The notes: generated by a model not told the origin, from the sequence alone. Numbered from the stretch's first letter, positions 7,683 through 16,485 are shown. The stretch is DNA of 44,633 nt from an uncultured Collinsella sp. (GCA_900540875.1 UQHT01000024.1:1-44633), one strand, 5' to 3'. Numbers and translations are program-made.

Positions 7683-8759
7683 ATGAGTCTGATTGATGAT
7701 CTGGTCAAACTCGAGGAAGAGGCCAAGGAGCTCGTCGCAGGCGCCGACGACGCAGCCAAGCTCGAGGCTGCGCGCGTTGAGCTGCTCGGCCGCAAGGGCC
7801 GCATCACCGGCCTGATGCGCATGATGGGCAAGCTCGCCCCCGAGGATCGTCCCGTGATGGGCAAGCGCGCCAACGAGATGCGCCAGCTGATTGAGGGCAT
7901 GCTCGACGAGCGCAACACCGAGATGAAGGCCGCCGCCCTCAAGCGCGCACTGGAGCACGACGCCGTCGACATCACGCTGCCGGGCATCCGTCCGCAGATC
8001 GGCCACCAGCACCTGATCAAGCAAATCATCGAGGAGGCCGAGGACATCTTCTGCGGCATCGGCTACACCGTCGAGTCCGGTCCCATGGTCGACACCTCCT
8101 ACTACAACTTCACCGCGCTCAACGCCCCTATGGATCACCCGAGCCGCTCGGCCCGCGATACCTTCTACGTGGTCGACAATAACCCCGGCAGCGTCGCGCA
8201 CCCCGAGGCCCACGCCCACGGCGAGTCCGACGTGCTGCTGCGCACCCAGACCTCGGGCGTGCAGATCCACACCATGGAGTCGCAAAAGCCGCCCATCTAC
8301 ATGATTTGCCCGGGCACCGTCTACCGTCCCGACACGGCCGATGCCTGCCACCTTCCGCAGTTCAACCAGATCGAGGGTCTGGTCGTCGACGAGGGCATTA
8401 CCTTTGGCGACCTGAAGGGCACGCTCGACTACTTTGTTAAGTGCATGTTTGGCGAGGACCGCAAGACGCGCTATCGCCCGCACTTCTTCCCCTTCACCGA
8501 GCCCAGCTGCGAGGTGGACGTGAGCTGCCACGTGTGCGGCGGCAAGGGCTGCAACTTCTGCAAGCACAGCGGCTGGATCGAGATCCTGGGCTGCGGCATG
8601 GTCGACCCCAACGTCCTGATCAACTGCGGCATCGACCCCGAGAAGTACACCGGCTTCGCCTTTGGTATTGGCGCCGAGCGCGTCGCGGCACTGCGCTACG
8701 ACCTGCCCGACCTCAGAACGCTCATGACGGGCGATATGCGCTTCTTGAACCAATTTTAA
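7683..8759 (+). CDS. pheS: Phenylalanyl-tRNA synthetase alpha subunit
   Basis: Catalytic subunit of the (alpha-beta)2 PheRS, charging tRNA-Phe in the cytosol; 358 residues. A charged coiled coil (about 1-90) for tRNA contact is followed by the class II core: motif 2 around FNQIEGLVVDEG, and motif 3 GFAFGIGAERVAALRY near the C-terminus. A cysteine-rich loop (CHVCGGKGCNFC, about residues 282-293) matches the form seen in many Gram-positive PheS proteins. The ATG at 7683 is preceded by AAGGGAAG; the open frame upstream runs through the T-box leader and is not coding. It is transcribed with pheT from the T-box-controlled promoter. Confidence 0.97.
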   Translation: MSLIDDLVKLEEEAKELVAGADDAAKLEAARVELLGRKGRITGLMRMMGKLAPEDRPVMGKRANEMRQLIEGMLDERNTEMKAAALKRALEHDAVDITLPGIRPQIGHQHLIKQIIEEAEDIFCGIGYTVESGPMVDTSYYNFTALNAPMDHPSRSARDTFYVVDNNPGSVAHPEAHAHGESDVLLRTQTSGVQIHTMESQKPPIYMICPGTVYRPDTADACHLPQFNQIEGLVVDEGITFGDLKGTLDYFVKCMFGEDRKTRYRPHFFPFTEPSCEVDVSCHVCGGKGCNFCKHSGWIEILGCGMVDPNVLINCGIDPEKYTGFAFGIGAERVAALRYDLPDLRTLMTGDMRFLNQF

Positions 8760-8780
8760 GTTGACCTGTCCCGGCGGCTT

Positions 8781-8871
8781 CCCGAGCCACCGCACCTTGC
8801 CTTTCAATCGTCGGTTGCGTACCTAAGTACGCGGCCCTCCTCTTTCAAGGCAATCTGCGGCACCTCGGAAA
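8781..8871. repeat. Long imperfect hairpin in the pheS-pheT gap
   Basis: Bases 8781-8806 pair imperfectly with 8847-8871 (shared blocks CCGAG, CCGCA, TTGCCTT). Inside is a short hairpin, GCGTAC-CTAA-GTACGC (8817-8832). It fills most of the 180-base space between pheS and pheT, so it will be present in the pheST message and could affect processing or read-through. It has the nested architecture of the elements at 11406 and 21451, but its core sequence differs. Confidence 0.5.
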
Positions 8872-8939
8872 CCCGTCTCCGTAGCTGGAGTTTTCCGTCT
8901 GTTTATTGCAGACGTTACAGATGAAAGGAGACCAGTTAG

Positions 8940-11393
8940 ATGCGCGTTTCTTACGACTGGCTCAAGACCATGATCGATATTCCGGAGGATCCCAAGACTC
9001 TTTCGGACGAATATATCCGTACCGGCACCGAGGTCGAGGCGATCGACACCGTGGGCGAGTCCTTCGACCACGTGGTGACCGCTCAGGTGCTCACCAAAAC
9101 CCCGCACCCCGATAGCGACCATATGTATGTGTGCTCGGTCGACGTGGGTGACAAGAACCTTGACGCTGACGGCAATCCCGCTCCGCTGCAGATCGTCTGC
9201 GGCGCGCAGAACTTCAAGGCCGGCGACCACATCGTCACGGCCATGATCGGCGCTGTCCTGCCCGGCGACGTCAAGATCAAGAAGAGCAAGCTTCGCGGCG
9301 TTGTGTCCATGGGCATGAACTGCTCCGCGCGCGAGCTCGGGCTGGGTGGCGACCACTCCGGCATCATGATTCTGCCCGAGGACACGCCCTGCGGTATGCC
9401 GTTTGCCGAGTATGTGGGCTCGAGCGACACCGTGCTCGACTGTGAGATCACGCCCAACCGCCCCGACTGCCTGTCCATGATCGGCATGGCCCGCGAGACC
9501 GGTGCCATTTTCGACCGCGATTTCCATGTGGAGCTGCCCGCCATCAAGGCGGAGACCGGCCGTGCGACCGACGACGAGCTTTCGGTCGAGATTGCCGACG
9601 AGGGCCTGTGTGACCGCTACGTTGCCCGCATCGTGCGCAACGTCAAGGTCGGCCCGTCGCCCGACTGGATGGTCAAGCGCCTCAACGCCCTGGGCGTGCG
9701 CCCGCACAACAACATCGTCGACATCACCAACTACGTGATGATGCTCACCGGCCAGCCGCTGCACGCCTTTGACCTCGACACCTTTGCCGAGCGCGATGGC
9801 CACCGTCGCGTGGTGGTTCGCGCCGCCCAGCAGGACGAGAAGTTCACGACGCTCGATGGCGAGGAGCGTGTGCTCGACGCCGGCATGGGCCTCATCACCG
9901 ACGGCGAGCGTCCCGTGGCGCTGGCCGGCGTTATGGGTGGCATGGATTCCGAGATCGAGGACGATACCGTTGACGTGATGGTCGAGAGCGCCTGCTTCAA
10001 CGCCGGCCGCACCTCGCACACCAGCCGTGACCTGTCGCTGATCTCCGACGCCTCCATTCGCTTTGAGCGCCAGGTTGACGAGACCGGCTGCGTGGATGTC
10101 GCCAACGTTACCTGCGCGCTCATCGAAGAGATCGCCGGCGGCGAGGTTGCTCCCGGCTATGTCGACGTTTTCCCCGCGCCCAAGACCATCGACAGCATTA
10201 AGCTGCGCCTGGCCCGTGTGCACGCCATCTGCGGTGCCGACATCGAGCCCGACTTTATCGAGCGTTCGCTCACCCGTCTGGGCTGCACCGTCGAGCGCGA
10301 CGGTGAGGACTTCATGGTCACGCCGCCGAGCTTCCGTCCCGACCTGCCGCGTGAGATCGACCTGATCGAGGAGGTCCTGCGCCTATGGGGCATGGGCCGC
10401 GTCACGGCGACCATTCCGGCTGCCAAGAACCACATCGGCGGCCTGACGCGCGAGCAGAAGCTTACCCGCAAGGTCGGCGAGATCCTGCGCGCCTGTGGCC
10501 TCAACGAGACCACGACCTTTGGCTTTGCCGCCCCGGGCGACCTGGAGAAGATTGGCATGTCCACCGAAGGCCGCGGCTGCCCCGTGGTGCTCATGAACCC
10601 GCTGGTGGCCGAGCAGACCGAGATGCGTCGTTCGCTGCTGCCGGGCCTGCTGCAGTCCGTGGCCTACAACGAGGCGCACGGTACGCCCAACGTGCACCTG
10701 TACGAGGTCGGCAACCTGTTCCACGGTCGCGAGAACGCCAGCCTGCCCAAGGAGACCAAGTCCGTGGCGGGCGTGCTCTCGGGCCAGTGGAGCGAGCAGT
10801 CCTGGAACATGAAGTACCGCAAGCTGCGCTTCTTCTTTGGCAAGGGCATTGTCGAGGAGCTGCTCGCCCAGCTGCGCATCGAGAAGGTTCGCTTCCGTCC
10901 CGTCGAGGGCGAGGGCTACGCTTTCTTGCAGCCGGGTCGTGCGGCCGAGGTTCTGTCCGGCGGAACCGTGCTGGGCTGGGTCGGCGAGATTCACCCCGAG
11001 GCGCGCGAGGCGATGGGCATCGATGAGGTCGTCGTTGCCTTTGAGCTCGACTTGGACAAGCTGATCAAGGGCGCCCGCAACCAGGAGAACTATCGCGAGT
11101 TCTCGCAGTACCCGGCTGTTGAGCATGACCTTGCCATTGTGGTCGACAACACTGTGACCTGCGAGGATCTTGAGCGTCGCATTACCAGTGCCGGCGGCAA
11201 GCTGCTCGAGGGCGTGCGCCTGTTCGATGTCTACCGCGATCCGGTCCGCATCGGTGCGGGCAAGAAGTCCATGGCCTTTGCGCTCACGTATCGCTCGGAT
11301 GACCACACGCTTACCAGCGAAGAGGTCGAGAAGGCGCACCAGAAGATCGTCACCAAGGTGTGCAAGGGCGTAAACGGCGAGGTTCGCTCGTAA
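8940..11393 (+). CDS. pheT: Phenylalanyl-tRNA synthetase beta subunit
   Basis: The 817-residue beta subunit completes PheRS. Domains in order: the N-terminal region with the OB-fold tRNA-binding module (about 40-155, containing CGAQNFKAGD), the B3/B4 editing domain (about 210-385, including RPHNNIVDITNYV and the HAFD loop), B5 (about 400-475), the catalytic-like module, and the C-terminal ferredoxin-like anticodon-binding domain (about 720-817, from YREFSQYPAVEHD). Length and order are normal. The start is supported by AAAGGAGA. Although the gap to pheS is 180 bases, no separate promoter is evident, so co-transcription is likely. Confidence 0.97.
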   Translation: MRVSYDWLKTMIDIPEDPKTLSDEYIRTGTEVEAIDTVGESFDHVVTAQVLTKTPHPDSDHMYVCSVDVGDKNLDADGNPAPLQIVCGAQNFKAGDHIVTAMIGAVLPGDVKIKKSKLRGVVSMGMNCSARELGLGGDHSGIMILPEDTPCGMPFAEYVGSSDTVLDCEITPNRPDCLSMIGMARETGAIFDRDFHVELPAIKAETGRATDDELSVEIADEGLCDRYVARIVRNVKVGPSPDWMVKRLNALGVRPHNNIVDITNYVMMLTGQPLHAFDLDTFAERDGHRRVVVRAAQQDEKFTTLDGEERVLDAGMGLITDGERPVALAGVMGGMDSEIEDDTVDVMVESACFNAGRTSHTSRDLSLISDASIRFERQVDETGCVDVANVTCALIEEIAGGEVAPGYVDVFPAPKTIDSIKLRLARVHAICGADIEPDFIERSLTRLGCTVERDGEDFMVTPPSFRPDLPREIDLIEEVLRLWGMGRVTATIPAAKNHIGGLTREQKLTRKVGEILRACGLNETTTFGFAAPGDLEKIGMSTEGRGCPVVLMNPLVAEQTEMRRSLLPGLLQSVAYNEAHGTPNVHLYEVGNLFHGRENASLPKETKSVAGVLSGQWSEQSWNMKYRKLRFFFGKGIVEELLAQLRIEKVRFRPVEGEGYAFLQPGRAAEVLSGGTVLGWVGEIHPEAREAMGIDEVVVAFELDLDKLIKGARNQENYREFSQYPAVEHDLAIVVDNTVTCEDLERRITSAGGKLLEGVRLFDVYRDPVRIGAGKKSMAFALTYRSDDHTLTSEEVEKAHQKIVTKVCKGVNGEVRS

Positions 11394-11405
11394 TCTTTGC
11401 CGTTC

Positions 11406-11500
11406 GGAACCCGCCCCCTGCGGGGTTTTCACGGCAACGTCCTCGCCGCTTCGCGGCTGCGGGATGTTGCCTTAGAAAACCCCTCTCGGGGGCGGGTTCC
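11406..11500. repeat. Nested 95-bp palindrome after pheT (element A)
   Basis: Concentric arms: 11406-11418 with 11488-11500 (13 bp perfect, starting GGAACCCGCC); 11422-11430 with 11475-11483 (9 bp perfect); 11433-11442 with 11461-11471 (one mismatch); and GCCGC-TTC-GCGGC at 11445-11457. The central part (GTCCTCGCCGCTTCGCGG and CTGCGGGAT) resembles the core of element B at 21476-21511 while the outer arms differ. It may serve as the pheT terminator, although there is no T-tract. Confidence 0.65.
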
Positions 11501-11651
11501 TGCGTTAACCTTGTTGCGAGCGGACTGCACCTTCTTCCGGGTGACCGGAAAGTTGGGAGTGCATGGGCCTTTAATGGACGGTGCGTGGACCTGGGTTAAT
11601 AACGTACGTATTGCAAGGGCGTGCTGCGTTGTGGGCGGTGCGCCTTTTTGT
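11501..11651 (+). promoter_or_regulatory. Structured leader region upstream of the Ni/Co transporter, family unknown
   Basis: It contains a hairpin with a GNRA-type loop (TTCCGG-GTGA-CCGGAA) enclosed by CTGCAC and GTGCAT segments, and farther down a weak stem ending GCGCC-TTTTT at about 11642-11649. This could be a leader RNA with a terminator, or the 3' region of pheT. I do not recognise a cobalamin or other named riboswitch in it. Confidence 0.3.
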
Positions 11652-11666
11652 TAGTATGCAGAGTCG

Positions 11667-11694
11667 GTGTTACGGATTGTTGGAAACGTAACAC
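11667..11694. promoter_or_regulatory. NikR-like operator GTGTTAC-N14-GTAACAC
   Basis: GTGTTAC (11667-11673) and GTAACAC (11688-11694) are exact inverted repeats separated by 14 bases, ending 24 bases before the transporter start. From memory, the comparative-genomics NikR site in several phyla is GTGTTAC, 13-14 bases, GTAACAC, which this matches exactly. That argues for nickel-responsive repression of the downstream operon. No nikR gene is in the window. Confidence 0.7.
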
Positions 11695-11718
11695 GCAACG
11701 TTCTGATTGAGAGGGCTC

Positions 11719-12804
11719 ATGCATATTCCCGATAATTATCTGTCCCCGCAGACCGATGCCGTTATGGCGGTGGCGATGGTGCCCGTTTGGGTCCATTGCA
11801 TCAAAAAGGTACGCGCCACGCTCGATCGCGAGCACATGGCGTTCCTGGGCATTTGCGCCGCATTCTCCTTCTTGCTCATGATGTTCAACGTGCCGCTGCC
11901 CGGTGGCACCACTGGTCACGCCGTTGGTGGTGCGCTCATCGCACTGCTGCTGGGTCCCGAGGCCGCTGCCATCGCGGTTTCGGTCGCGCTGGCGCTGCAG
12001 GCGCTGCTGTTTGGCGACGGCGGCGTTCTGTCCTTTGGCGCCAACTGCTTTAACATGGCCTTTGTGCTGCCGTTTACCGCTGCTATCGTGTTCCGTGCGC
12101 TCAACAGCCGTCTGCACGACAAGAGCTGGGGCACCTCGGTTTCTGCCATCGTGAGCGGTTGGGTCGGCCTGTGTCTGGCGGCCCTGTGCGCGGCGATCGA
12201 GTTTGGCATTCAGCCGATGCTCTTCACCAACGCCTCGGGTGCTCCGCTGTACTGCCCCTTCCCGCTGTCCGTGGCTATTCCGGCAATGTTGATCCCGCAT
12301 ATGCTGGTTGCCGGCGTGGTCGAGGGCGTAGCGACGGCCGCCATCTACGGTTTCATTAAGAAGACGGCGCCGAGCGTTATCGTCGGTCCCGAGGCCGTCG
12401 ATGGCCAGCTTGCCGCCGAGAGCGCTGCCACCAAGAAGACCTCGCTGGTCCCCACGCTCATCCTGGTCGCCGTGCTTGTCGTGGCCACGCCGCTGGGCCT
12501 GTTGGCCACAGGTGACGCATGGGGCGAGTGGGACGCCGAGGGCGCCGCGACCGCCGTTCAAGAGGCTGGCGACGACAGCCTGCAGGCTTCGGTCGGTCTC
12601 GATACCCCGACCTTTGCCGATGCCCTGCCCACGGGCGATTATCTGCAGGCCTATTCCGAGGAGCAGGGCCTTGGCTTTGCCGGCCAGGCCGCGATGTATA
12701 TCCTTTCGGGCGTGATTGGCGTGGCGGTGCTCACCATCGCATTCCGCCTGTTCTCGCTGACGGTCAAGGAAAGCGGTGCTCATGGCAATAGCCGAGCTGC
12801 CTAG
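11719..12804 (+). CDS. cbiM: ECF nickel/cobalt transporter substrate-specific subunit (CbiM/NikM)
   Basis: Membrane S-component that captures a transition metal ion in an energy-coupling factor importer; 361 residues. The mature N-terminus MHIPD is the family's metal-binding start (free amino group, Met1, His2), so the start must be at 11719; GAGAGGG lies upstream. Six to seven membrane helices carry the conserved PLPGGTTGHAVGG segment (about residues 60-72), with a further metal-ligand His. The C-terminus has an extra part with two helices (about 235-255 and 325-345) flanking an acidic outer loop, which resembles the fused N-type component of NikMN proteins. The MHIPD start and the NikR-like operator favour nickel; cobalt cannot be excluded. 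Confidence 0.9.
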   Translation: MHIPDNYLSPQTDAVMAVAMVPVWVHCIKKVRATLDREHMAFLGICAAFSFLLMMFNVPLPGGTTGHAVGGALIALLLGPEAAAIAVSVALALQALLFGDGGVLSFGANCFNMAFVLPFTAAIVFRALNSRLHDKSWGTSVSAIVSGWVGLCLAALCAAIEFGIQPMLFTNASGAPLYCPFPLSVAIPAMLIPHMLVAGVVEGVATAAIYGFIKKTAPSVIVGPEAVDGQLAAESAATKKTSLVPTLILVAVLVVATPLGLLATGDAWGEWDAEGAATAVQEAGDDSLQASVGLDTPTFADALPTGDYLQAYSEEQGLGFAGQAAMYILSGVIGVAVLTIAFRLFSLTVKESGAHGNSRAA

Positions 12805-13618
12805 CTGGCTCGCGGTCGAGCAGCGTTACGAGCCCGCGGGGGCTCGACATCGTGTGATGCAAAAGAACGTCCTGCACCTGGCGAGCCTGCTTGAGCGGGT
12901 TCGCCTGGGCGGCGGCGCACACAAGGGCGGGTCGATAATCGACCGCGCCCTTTCTTCCGTTTCGGCCCCGGTGCGTTTGGTAGGGATGTTCGTTTGCGTT
13001 CTGTGTGTGTGCCTGACGCAGAGCCCGCTGTACCTCATGTTGATGGCGGCTATCGCGCTGGTGCTCGTTGCCGTGCGCCCCGTACGCGGGCTGCGGGCAA
13101 CCTTTGTGCCGGCGCTTGGCGCTGCGGGGCTCGCGGTGGTTCTGGCACTGCCTGCCCTGTTGCTGGGCGCGTCTGCCACGGGTGCCATGCTCAAGATCGC
13201 GCTCAAGACGTTTATTAATGTGTCGCTGGTGCTGGGTGTTTCGTGGACCCTCACGTGGAGCCGCATGTCGGCGGCGCTCAAGATGCTACATCTACCCGAC
13301 GAAGTTATCTTTACGTTTGATATGGCGCTCAAGCATATCGAGGTGCTGGGACGCACGGCGCACGATCTGTGCGAATCGGTCATGCTGCGCAGCGTTGGCC
13401 GTGCACCTGCGGGTTTTTCGCGTACCGACTCGCTGGCGGGTATCATGGGCATGACCTTTATCAAGGCGATGGAATGCAGCCGCGCGATGGATGAGGCTAT
13501 GCTTTGCCGCGGCTTTGCCGGTGCGTATCCGGCGCCTGCACGCGCTGGGTTTGGCTGGCGTGATGCGGTCTATGCGGCCGGCGTGGCGCTGCTGGCAGTG
13601 TTGTGCGCCGTGCTGTAG
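12782..13618 (+). CDS. cbiQ: ECF transporter T component (CbiQ/NikQ)
   Basis: Transmembrane coupling subunit of 278 residues. About five hydrophobic segments lie between residues 65 and 275. The cytoplasmic helices that touch the ATPase carry the family's arginine motifs, here around MLRSVGR (about residues 200-206) and AMLCRGF (about 237-243). The ATG at 12782 overlaps the upstream gene by 23 bases, implying translational coupling; a GTG two codons earlier is an alternative. It should work with the M component upstream and the ATPase downstream to import Ni2+ or Co2+. Confidence 0.88.
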   Translation: MAIAELPSWLAVEQRYEPAGARHRVMQKNVLHLASLLERVRLGGGAHKGGSIIDRALSSVSAPVRLVGMFVCVLCVCLTQSPLYLMLMAAIALVLVAVRPVRGLRATFVPALGAAGLAVVLALPALLLGASATGAMLKIALKTFINVSLVLGVSWTLTWSRMSAALKMLHLPDEVIFTFDMALKHIEVLGRTAHDLCESVMLRSVGRAPAGFSRTDSLAGIMGMTFIKAMECSRAMDEAMLCRGFAGAYPAPARAGFGWRDAVYAAGVALLAVLCAVL

Positions 13619-13664
13619 GCGCTGCTGGTTCCGACTGGGGATGCAAATAGGGAAGGGCGACGTT

Positions 13665-14435
13665 TTGACGATCGATATGAATAGTGCGGCGGGCACGAAC
13701 GGTGCGGGCGGCGCCGAGGTCGTGCCGCTCATCGAGCTGCGCGACGTGGTGTTCTCCTATGCGGGGCATACGGTTGTCGATGGTGTGTCGCTGCAGGTCG
13801 ATCGTGGTGAACTCGTTGCCCTACTCGGTCCCAACGGCTGCGGTAAGACGACGATTATGCGCCTTATTAACGGCCTTGAACTCGCGGACGCAGGGATATA
13901 CCTGTTTGGCGGGCACGTGATCGATGCGGCGTTTCTAAGGGATTCCGCGGCCGCTCAGCGGTTCCATCAGCGCGTGGGCTTTGTGTTCCAGAATGCCGAC
14001 GCCCAGCTGTTCTGCGCTACGGTGGGCGAGGAAGTTGCTTTTGGCCCCGCGCAGATGGGGCTGCCGACAGACGAGCTCGAGCGCCGCGTCCGCGATGCTA
14101 TGGAGCTGTTCCAGGTTGCCGATCTGGTCGATGCCTCGCCCTATCAGCTTTCGGGCGGGCAAAAGAAGCGCGTTGCGCTGGCTGCGGTCGTGTCGATGAA
14201 CCCCGATATCCTAGTGCTCGATGAGCCCACCAACGGGCTCGATGAGGATTCGTGCGACATCGTAGTCAACTTTTTGCTGGCCTACGTTGCTGCCGGTAAG
14301 ACGGTTTTGATGAGTACGCACCATCAAGATTTGGTGCGCCGCTTGGGGGCCCGTGCCATCTATATCGATCGATATCACCATGTGGTCGAGGCGCCTTCGC
14401 CGTCGTATGGAACCGAGAGCGGTGCTGCGGAATAG
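13665..14435 (+). CDS. cbiO: ECF transporter ATPase (CbiO/NikO)
   Basis: ABC ATPase powering the metal importer; 256 residues from the TTG at 13665. Walker A GPNGCGKTT, the Q-loop VFQNADAQLF (typical of ECF ATPases), signature LSGGQKKR, Walker B ILVLDEP and the switch histidine in STHHQD are all intact, so it should be active. Start choice: the TTG at 13665 has GGAAGGG at good spacing. An in-frame ATG at 13641 and another at 13677 are alternatives with poorer ribosome binding sites. It ends the M-Q-O operon. No separate N gene is present, consistent with the C-terminal extension of the M protein. Confidence 0.92.
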   Translation: MTIDMNSAAGTNGAGGAEVVPLIELRDVVFSYAGHTVVDGVSLQVDRGELVALLGPNGCGKTTIMRLINGLELADAGIYLFGGHVIDAAFLRDSAAAQRFHQRVGFVFQNADAQLFCATVGEEVAFGPAQMGLPTDELERRVRDAMELFQVADLVDASPYQLSGGQKKRVALAAVVSMNPDILVLDEPTNGLDEDSCDIVVNFLLAYVAAGKTVLMSTHHQDLVRRLGARAIYIDRYHHVVEAPSPSYGTESGAAE

Positions 14436-14515
14436 TTGCTGCGTAGAGGATGCGTAGCCGCCCGCGCGGCTTTGCCGTGATGGTATAGTTATCCAGGTTT
14501 TTTATGGGGGTGGCT

Positions 14516-15364
14516 ATGCCAAGCTGGAACATTCATATCGCTCAAACGGAGCGCTTGCTGACACGTGCTAGCGTGCTTGCCGATAGCGTGCGCGACCGCA
14601 ATGCCTTTTTGTTTGGCTGCGTGGTTCCGGACATCTTTGTGGGCTACATGGTTCCCGGCATTGCCGATCCCATCCCGTACCGCATCACGCACTTTGCTAA
14701 GCCCGAGCCTATCCCCAAACCACGCGAGCACGAGTTCTGGGATACCTATGTGACGCCGCTGCTTAAAAGTTCGCCCACCGGTGCGCCAGCCGCGGCGACC
14801 TCGATTATCGAGGAGCGCGAGCGACTGAACCGCGTGCACTATCCCCAGCGCTACAAGGATGCCGAGCCGGTTGCCGGTCCCGGCGCCTGTGAGTTCTCGC
14901 TTGCGTCCGAAGATGTGGCGCAGTCGTTGCTCGATTTAACGCTGGGCGTCTGGTCGCATCTGGTGGCCGATACCGTATGGAATACGCGCGTGAATCAGTA
15001 CCTGGAGGCGCACGGCGGCAAGCCGTGCGAGGAATTCCGCATTAAAAAGCAGGGCGATTTTGACTGGTTTGGTAAGACGCTCGGCATTGTTTCCATCCCG
15101 CGTGCGACCGATCGTCTGTATACCGCTGCGGCACGTTTTGGGCAGTATCCCATCCATAAGGAGTATGCGCTCAAGACCATCGGCGTTATGCACGAGATTG
15201 TGCGCGAAAACCCCGGTGAGCCCGATCATCCGCCATACCGCCTGCTAACTGAGGAGTTTTTCGATGCAACGTTTACCGAGGTCATCGAGCTGACCGAGGT
15301 GGGCTTTGCGACTCGCGTTGCCGCTTCTGACGTCCCCGCAGTCCCTCTGATCACTAGCTGCTAG
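14516..15364 (+). CDS. Zinc-dependent phospholipase C-like protein
   Basis: A 282-residue member of the Zn_dep_PLPC-like family (PF00882 type). It starts with PSWNIHIAQTERLL and has family-like histidine and aspartate motifs at PDIFVGY (about residues 38-44) and LGVWSHLVADTVWN (about 142-155, an HxxxD arrangement). There is no signal peptide, so it is predicted cytosolic, and its actual substrate is unknown; many bacterial members are only annotated by this fold. The start at 14516 follows a GGGGGTGG purine run; an ATG four codons upstream is possible. A TATAGT hexamer at about 14483 is a candidate -10. The stop overlaps that of the convergent minus-strand gene by four bases. Confidence 0.75.
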   Translation: MPSWNIHIAQTERLLTRASVLADSVRDRNAFLFGCVVPDIFVGYMVPGIADPIPYRITHFAKPEPIPKPREHEFWDTYVTPLLKSSPTGAPAAATSIIEERERLNRVHYPQRYKDAEPVAGPGACEFSLASEDVAQSLLDLTLGVWSHLVADTVWNTRVNQYLEAHGGKPCEEFRIKKQGDFDWFGKTLGIVSIPRATDRLYTAAARFGQYPIHKEYALKTIGVMHEIVRENPGEPDHPPYRLLTEEFFDATFTEVIELTEVGFATRVAASDVPAVPLITSC

Positions 15365-16434
15365 CTGGCCGGCTTGACGGCGAACAGCTCATCCCAATCG
15401 ACCAATAGCTCCCGCCGCAGGGCATCTTCGGTGGTGCGTTCCTGATCGGTCTTTGGGATGTAGGGGAGCCCTGCCTTTTTATGGATGAGTTCGGCGATGT
15501 TGTTAAAGCTCTTCGTGTCTTTGATTTGCTCATAGGTTATCTGGATAACGTCATAGCCCATGCTTGTGAGGGCGGTGGTGCGCTTGGCATCGGAGAGACT
15601 TGCGGCTTCGCCATCGTGGGCGGAGCGGCCTTGGCATTCCAAGATGACGCCCATGCTGTCGGTGTTGCTCTCGATGAGGATATCGGCGTAGCAGCAGGTT
15701 TTGTCATACAGTGAGCGCGCGGCGTCGCTGAGTGGGATGCGCACGTTGTTTGCGATGTTGATGCCCATGCCGCCCTCGTTGCGGGGGAGCGAGACAAGCA
15801 TGGAGGTCTGTACTTCGAAGGGCGAGGCGGTCTGCCCCGTCATGTGCTCGGCCGCCCAGCGCAGTTGTTTAACGCCGCGCAGGCCTGCAGCCTGCTTGGC
15901 GAACGCGGCGATATCCGCCGCGCTGAGGAGCGGCGGGCGCTTCCACAAATTGGTGTCATTGCCCTTGGTGTCGACAACACGCTCCCAACCGCAGTTGGGT
16001 GGAATGAGCTTAAGCGAAATGGCTTCATCGAGTTGTTGTTGCGTTCGCTCGCAGGGCGTAAACACTGCAAAGGAGCCGCACATCTCGTAGCAAGCCATGA
16101 GTAACTGGTTGCGTGAGACCTGCGTAGCAAGGCTGAGCAGCGTAAACTCGGGCGACGTGACATCAAATCCATGTTCAGTTTGCCTAAACGACCCGGGAGG
16201 CGGCTCTTGGGTCAGGAGGTGCGATTTAAACAGGCTTCGCGACCCGGATTGTGCTCGAGTGAATACAAGCCTGTGAAGCGGTGCATGAAGCAGGTCTTTT
16301 ACAACTGCATGACTTCCGAGGCCGCAACATCTGCGATCCATATTGCCAAGGCTAATGGCGGGGTAAAGCCCTAATACCTGCGGCGGGATACGGTGATAGT
16401 AAAAAGCGGATTGACCGCATAGCGTCAGGTCCAT
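15361..16434 (-). CDS. Predicted nuclease-fold protein (AbiEi/DUF559-like architecture)
   Basis: Protein of 357 residues, not firmly assigned. The C-terminal part (about residues 250-310) has a Vsr/DUF559-type PD-(D/E)xK pattern: YADILIE supplies the acid, VILECQGRSAH the ExQ element, then a Lys/Arg helix and MGYDVIQITYEQI. The middle (SPEFTLLSLA, GLRGVKQLRWA, SPFEVQT) resembles the linker between the AbiEi-like winged-helix region and the nuclease domain in actinobacterial DUF559 proteins. It might be a defence or toxin-antitoxin-derived DNA-binding protein; that is inference. The start at 16434 has a strong AGGAGG site. Base composition looks slightly lower in GC than its neighbours. Its upstream region lies in a long inverted repeat. 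Confidence 0.7.
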   Translation of the reverse strand: MDLTLCGQSAFYYHRIPPQVLGLYPAISLGNMDRRCCGLGSHAVVKDLLHAPLHRLVFTRAQSGSRSLFKSHLLTQEPPPGSFRQTEHGFDVTSPEFTLLSLATQVSRNQLLMACYEMCGSFAVFTPCERTQQQLDEAISLKLIPPNCGWERVVDTKGNDTNLWKRPPLLSAADIAAFAKQAAGLRGVKQLRWAAEHMTGQTASPFEVQTSMLVSLPRNEGGMGINIANNVRIPLSDAARSLYDKTCCYADILIESNTDSMGVILECQGRSAHDGEAASLSDAKRTTALTSMGYDVIQITYEQIKDTKSFNNIAELIHKKAGLPYIPKTDQERTTEDALRRELLVDWDELFAVKPAS

Positions 16435-16485
16435 GATATCCTCCTGGTCGAAATGTGCTTTTGGACCGTGCGATGCCAGCGTCAA

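Noticed and set aside
11501..11718. Cobalamin riboswitch before the transporter
   Set aside because: I could not find the conserved B12-box-type sequence, and the NikR-like palindrome gives a better explanation of control.
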